Positions 63,170 to 64,000 of a DNA stretch of 64,000 nt are shown piece by piece (the first letter of the stretch is position 1; every line of letters starts with the position of its first letter). The translations under genes and the position numbers were made by a program. The notes beneath the pieces were generated by a model. It did no database searches, was not told where the DNA came from, and saw only the letters and a list, made by a program, of their open reading frames with translations. This DNA is from Apteryx mantelli (taxonomy: Eukaryota > Chordata > Aves > Apterygiformes > Apterygidae): assembly GCF_036417845.1 (NCBI RefSeq), contig NC_089994.1, forward strand, positions 19,052,001 through 19,116,000, read 5' to 3'.

Positions 63170-63570
63170 GCACCCTGATGGTTTTATGTCACTGTAAATC
63201 GTCTACCAATCAAAGGGCTGTCGGAGAGGTATTTTTAGGCGCTGCTGCGCAATTAAGCCTTCTCGTTAGTCTCAGGAGGAGAAGGGGCTGTTGGTTTACT
63301 TGCAAACGCTGGAGGTAATTCTCTAATGGCTCCTCCACCATTACACAGACGCTGTTCTCAATCTCTTATCATATGTAATCCCTAATGATTCCTCCGTTAT
63401 GTCCTGTTTTATTAAAGCGCCATTGAACTATAGCCTATTGATTTAGATTTCACAGACAATTGAAATTTAAATTGACTCCAAATTGGATGTCTCCACGCAA
63501 TCTGTGTTCTGTACTAAAGATGGATAAAATGCTTCTATATTTGATAACAACTTGTAGCAGAGGCGCGTTG
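63170..63570. promoter_or_regulatory. Candidate conserved enhancer element
   Basis: The longest AT-rich island of the desert. It contains a TCF/LEF-type ATCAAAG (63209-63215), CAATTAAGCC, GTAATTCTCTAATGG, CCCTAATGATTCC and TTGAAATTTAAATTGACTCC. The texture (unique, homeodomain-site rich, flanked by GC-rich filler) is typical of deeply conserved developmental enhancers. Confidence 0.5.
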
Positions 63571-64000
63571 TAACGTCGAGAAGCGCGAGAGAGTCCCGAT
63601 CCCTGCAGGCGCCTCGGGGGGCCAAGACCGCCGCGCTGGCCGGCTGGTCTGGATTTAGGGCAAAACGCTGGGATATTGGCGCTTCCCCTGGAAGGGGAGG
63701 TTGTGGAAGCGCCGGCTGGGTGAAGCCGGTGCTTTGCTCCCCGGGGCGGCAGGTCCTGCCCAGGCGGTGCCGCTCGCCGGGCCCCGTTCCTGGGAGCGAA
63801 GCGGGGAGCCGGGGTCCGGCCTGGCATCGTGGGTCCAGCGGGACGGGAGCACGGAGCCGGGGCTCCTTGGGGCTCTGCCTGGCCGCCGCGGTGTAAATAA
63901 GGGGGAGTCGTGGGCTGCTCTCCGCACTGCTGCCGCTCGTGCACCGCCCGCCAGCGAGAACGGCTCTGTCGGAGCAGACCGTAACGCCGGCACGGATAAT

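Overview
This is a vertebrate window, almost certainly from a bird. It carries HPS4, SRRD, TFIP11, TPST2, CRYBB1 and the non-coding gene MIAT in the order known from human 22q12 and, to my knowledge, chicken chromosome 15. The introns are short (all of TFIP11 fits in 8.6 kb), CpG-rich sequence and minisatellites are abundant, and the only dispersed repeat I recognise is the 3' end of a CR1 LINE, the typical avian/reptilian repeat. No LTR element or other virus-derived copy was recognised. All gene models were read by eye from splice sites and remembered human orthologues.

Layout. 1-3.6 kb: the first five coding exons of HPS4 (minus; the gene continues off the left edge). 3.6-4.06 kb: a head-to-head promoter shared with SRRD, built of four ~70-bp repeats that each carry CACGTGAC. 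4.06-6.17 kb: SRRD (plus, complete). 6.2-7.06 kb: spacer with an old CR1 fragment. 7.06-15.7 kb: TFIP11 (minus, 12 coding exons, complete). 15.7-16.3 kb: TFIP11 promoter, abutting the TPST2 3' end. 16.3-33.2 kb: TPST2 (minus; four coding exons, a 3'UTR intron and a long GC-rich 5' intron). 33.2-34.2 kb: spacer with a minisatellite. 34.2-37.05 kb: CRYBB1 (minus, complete, TATA promoter). 37.1-42.65 kb: a repeat-rich interval with four minisatellite arrays, including a three-copy 354-bp higher-order array, and a sharp 26-bp-arm hairpin. CRYBA4, reported head-to-head with CRYBB1 in chicken, is not visible here. 42.65-43.3 kb: a CpG island that is the likely MIAT promoter. 43.3-50.9 kb: MIAT (plus), whose last exon holds eight exact TACTAAC motifs and eight near copies. 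51-64 kb: no gene; GC-rich low-complexity DNA and small minisatellites alternate with AT-rich, homeobox/POU/SOX-site-rich islands that look like conserved enhancers, perhaps serving MIAT or MN1, which lies beyond MIAT in human.

The genes are neighbours rather than a pathway: HPS4 (lysosome-related organelles), SRRD (haem/clock-linked), TFIP11 (spliceosome disassembly), TPST2 (Golgi tyrosine sulfation), CRYBB1 (lens) and MIAT (neural nuclear RNA thought to titrate splicing factor SF1).
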